A DNA stretch of 64,000 nt. Source: Streptomyces sp. Tue 6430 (lineage in GTDB: Bacteria; Actinomycetota; Actinomycetes; Streptomycetales; Streptomycetaceae). Positions 63,238 through 64,000 of this stretch are shown one piece after another (position 1 is the first letter of the stretch; every line of letters begins with the position of its first letter). A program made the translations under genes and the position numbers. The stretch spans positions 3,224,001 to 3,288,000 of the forward strand of contig JAKGSH010000010.1 in the NCBI GenBank assembly GCA_021568835.1. Reading direction: 5' to 3'. The notes beneath the pieces were generated by a model. It had not been told where the DNA came from, searched no databases, and saw only the letters and a list, made by a program, of their open reading frames with translations.

Positions 63238-64000
63238 ATGCACGACCACCGCAGACTCGGCCGCGAGCTGGACCTGTTCGACACCGACCCGCTGATGGGC
63301 GCGGGCCTGCCCTACTGGCTCCCGGACGGCGCGACCGTGCGCCACACCCTGGAGGAGTACGTCCGTGAGGCCGAGCGCGCCGCCGGCTACCGGCACGTGT
63401 ACTCGCCGGTCCTCGGCAAGCGCGAGCTGTACGAGATCTCGGGTCACTGGGACCACTACCGCGACGACATGTTCCCGCCCATGGACCTGGGCGCGGAGCA
63501 GGTCGTCCTGCGGCCCAGCCTCTGCCCGCACCACGCGCTGATCTACCGCTCCCGCTCCCGCAGCCACCGCGAACTGCCCCTGCGCATGGCCGAGCTGGGC
63601 GGCATGTACCGCGCGGAGCTGTCCGGCGTGCTCGGCGGGCTGACCCGCGTGCGGGCGATCCAGCTCAACGACGCGCACATCTTCTGCACCCTGGAGCAGG
63701 CCGCGGAGGAGGCCCGCGCGGCCCTCGCCCTGATCGCCCGCGCCTACGCCGACCTCGGCATCCGCGCCTCCCGGTACCGCCTCTCGCTCCCCGGCGCGGG
63801 CGGCAAGTACGTCGCCGACCCGGAGCTGTGGCGCCGGGCGACCGCCCTGCTGCGGGAGGTCCTGGACGGCTCCGGCACCGCCTACGAGGAGGCCGAGGGC
63901 GAGGCCGCCTTCTACGGGCCGAAGATCGACGTGCAGATCACCGACCCGGCGGGCCGCGAGGCCACCCTGTCCACCGTCCAGATCGACTTCCACCAGCCCG
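63238..64000 (+). CDS. thrS: Short threonyl-tRNA synthetase, 5' part (runs off window)
   Basis: Class II synthetase; 254 codons are present and the end is missing. It begins directly with the catalytic domain (RRLGRELDLFDTDPLMGAGLPYWLPDGATVRHTLEEYV; motif 2 LPLRMAELGGMYRAELSGVLGGLTRVRAIQLNDAHIFC), so the N-terminal TGS and editing domains of standard ThrRS are absent. From memory, Streptomyces often carries such a second, short ThrRS, and duplicates are linked to resistance to ThrRS inhibitors such as borrelidin. AAGGAG lies 8 nt before the ATG at 63238. Controlled, it appears, by the leader peptide and terminator upstream. Confidence 0.92.
   Translation, partial: MHDHRRLGRELDLFDTDPLMGAGLPYWLPDGATVRHTLEEYVREAERAAGYRHVYSPVLGKRELYEISGHWDHYRDDMFPPMDLGAEQVVLRPSLCPHHALIYRSRSRSHRELPLRMAELGGMYRAELSGVLGGLTRVRAIQLNDAHIFCTLEQAAEEARAALALIARAYADLGIRASRYRLSLPGAGGKYVADPELWRRATALLREVLDGSGTAYEEAEGEAAFYGPKIDVQITDPAGREATLSTVQIDFHQP

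Noticed and set aside
63150..63240. T-box riboswitch upstream of thrS
   Set aside because: No room for stem I or a T-box sequence; the leader peptide and terminator explain the region better.

Overview
The window is a piece of Streptomyces chromosome. GC content is very high (about 70% or more) with strong third-position GC bias. The families are typical of the genus: XRE-DUF397 pairs, GAF-ANTAR, SpoIIE-type phosphatases, FCD-GntR, a MocR regulator, and a perfect streptomycete parS site upstream of aspS. From memory, the core gene order (DD-carboxypeptidase, acyl-CoA dehydrogenase, aspS, metG, phoX, short thrS) matches the origin-proximal part of the S. coelicolor chromosome in reverse order; this was not checked by alignment.

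Layout. 1-17.9 kb is core housekeeping: MFS transporter and GntR regulator, D-Ala-D-Ala carboxypeptidase, amidohydrolase, M18 aminopeptidase, acyl-CoA dehydrogenase, SseB-like protein, pirin, a Bro-N protein, AI-2E-family exporter, PAS-SpoIIE phosphatase, parS and aspS. A secreted pectate lyase lies at 18.1-19.4 kb. 19.5-40.5 kb is a defence island. It holds a complete class 1 DISARM system whose two halves (drmD-drmMI and drmA-drmB-drmC, all on the minus strand) are separated by about 7.2 kb of extra genes. Those are a PD-(D/E)XK-like DUF4365 protein plus an unknown partner carrying the only TTA codon I found; an operon of HTH, DUF6247-like, DUF6932 nucleotidyltransferase-like and unknown genes; and an XRE-DUF397-HATPase regulatory group. 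40.6-64 kb returns to core and accessory genes: PadR-HAAS pair, metG, a VWA protein with a long acidic repeat tail, phoX with a PHO box, an endonuclease/exonuclease/phosphatase protein, alpha/beta hydrolase, MocR regulator, membrane proteins, a membrane SpoIIE phosphatase, XRE-TPR regulator, GAF-ANTAR protein, a lipoprotein, and a second, short thrS preceded by what looks like a threonine attenuation leader.

About 21 apparent frameshifts in 15 genes, including essential metG, are each repaired by adding one G or C to a short G/C run, after which reading frames and codon counts become whole. They are therefore treated as probable base-calling errors, and the affected genes are annotated as single intact genes. 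True decay is seen only in an IS701-like transposase remnant, an Rpn-like C-terminal fragment and a TIGR03943-like C-terminal fragment.

The strongest candidates for new biology are the unknown genes nested inside DISARM (above all the DUF4365 pair), the AT-rich, apparently swapped target-recognition domain of drmMI, and the Thr-Thr-Thr leader peptide and terminator controlling the short ThrRS.
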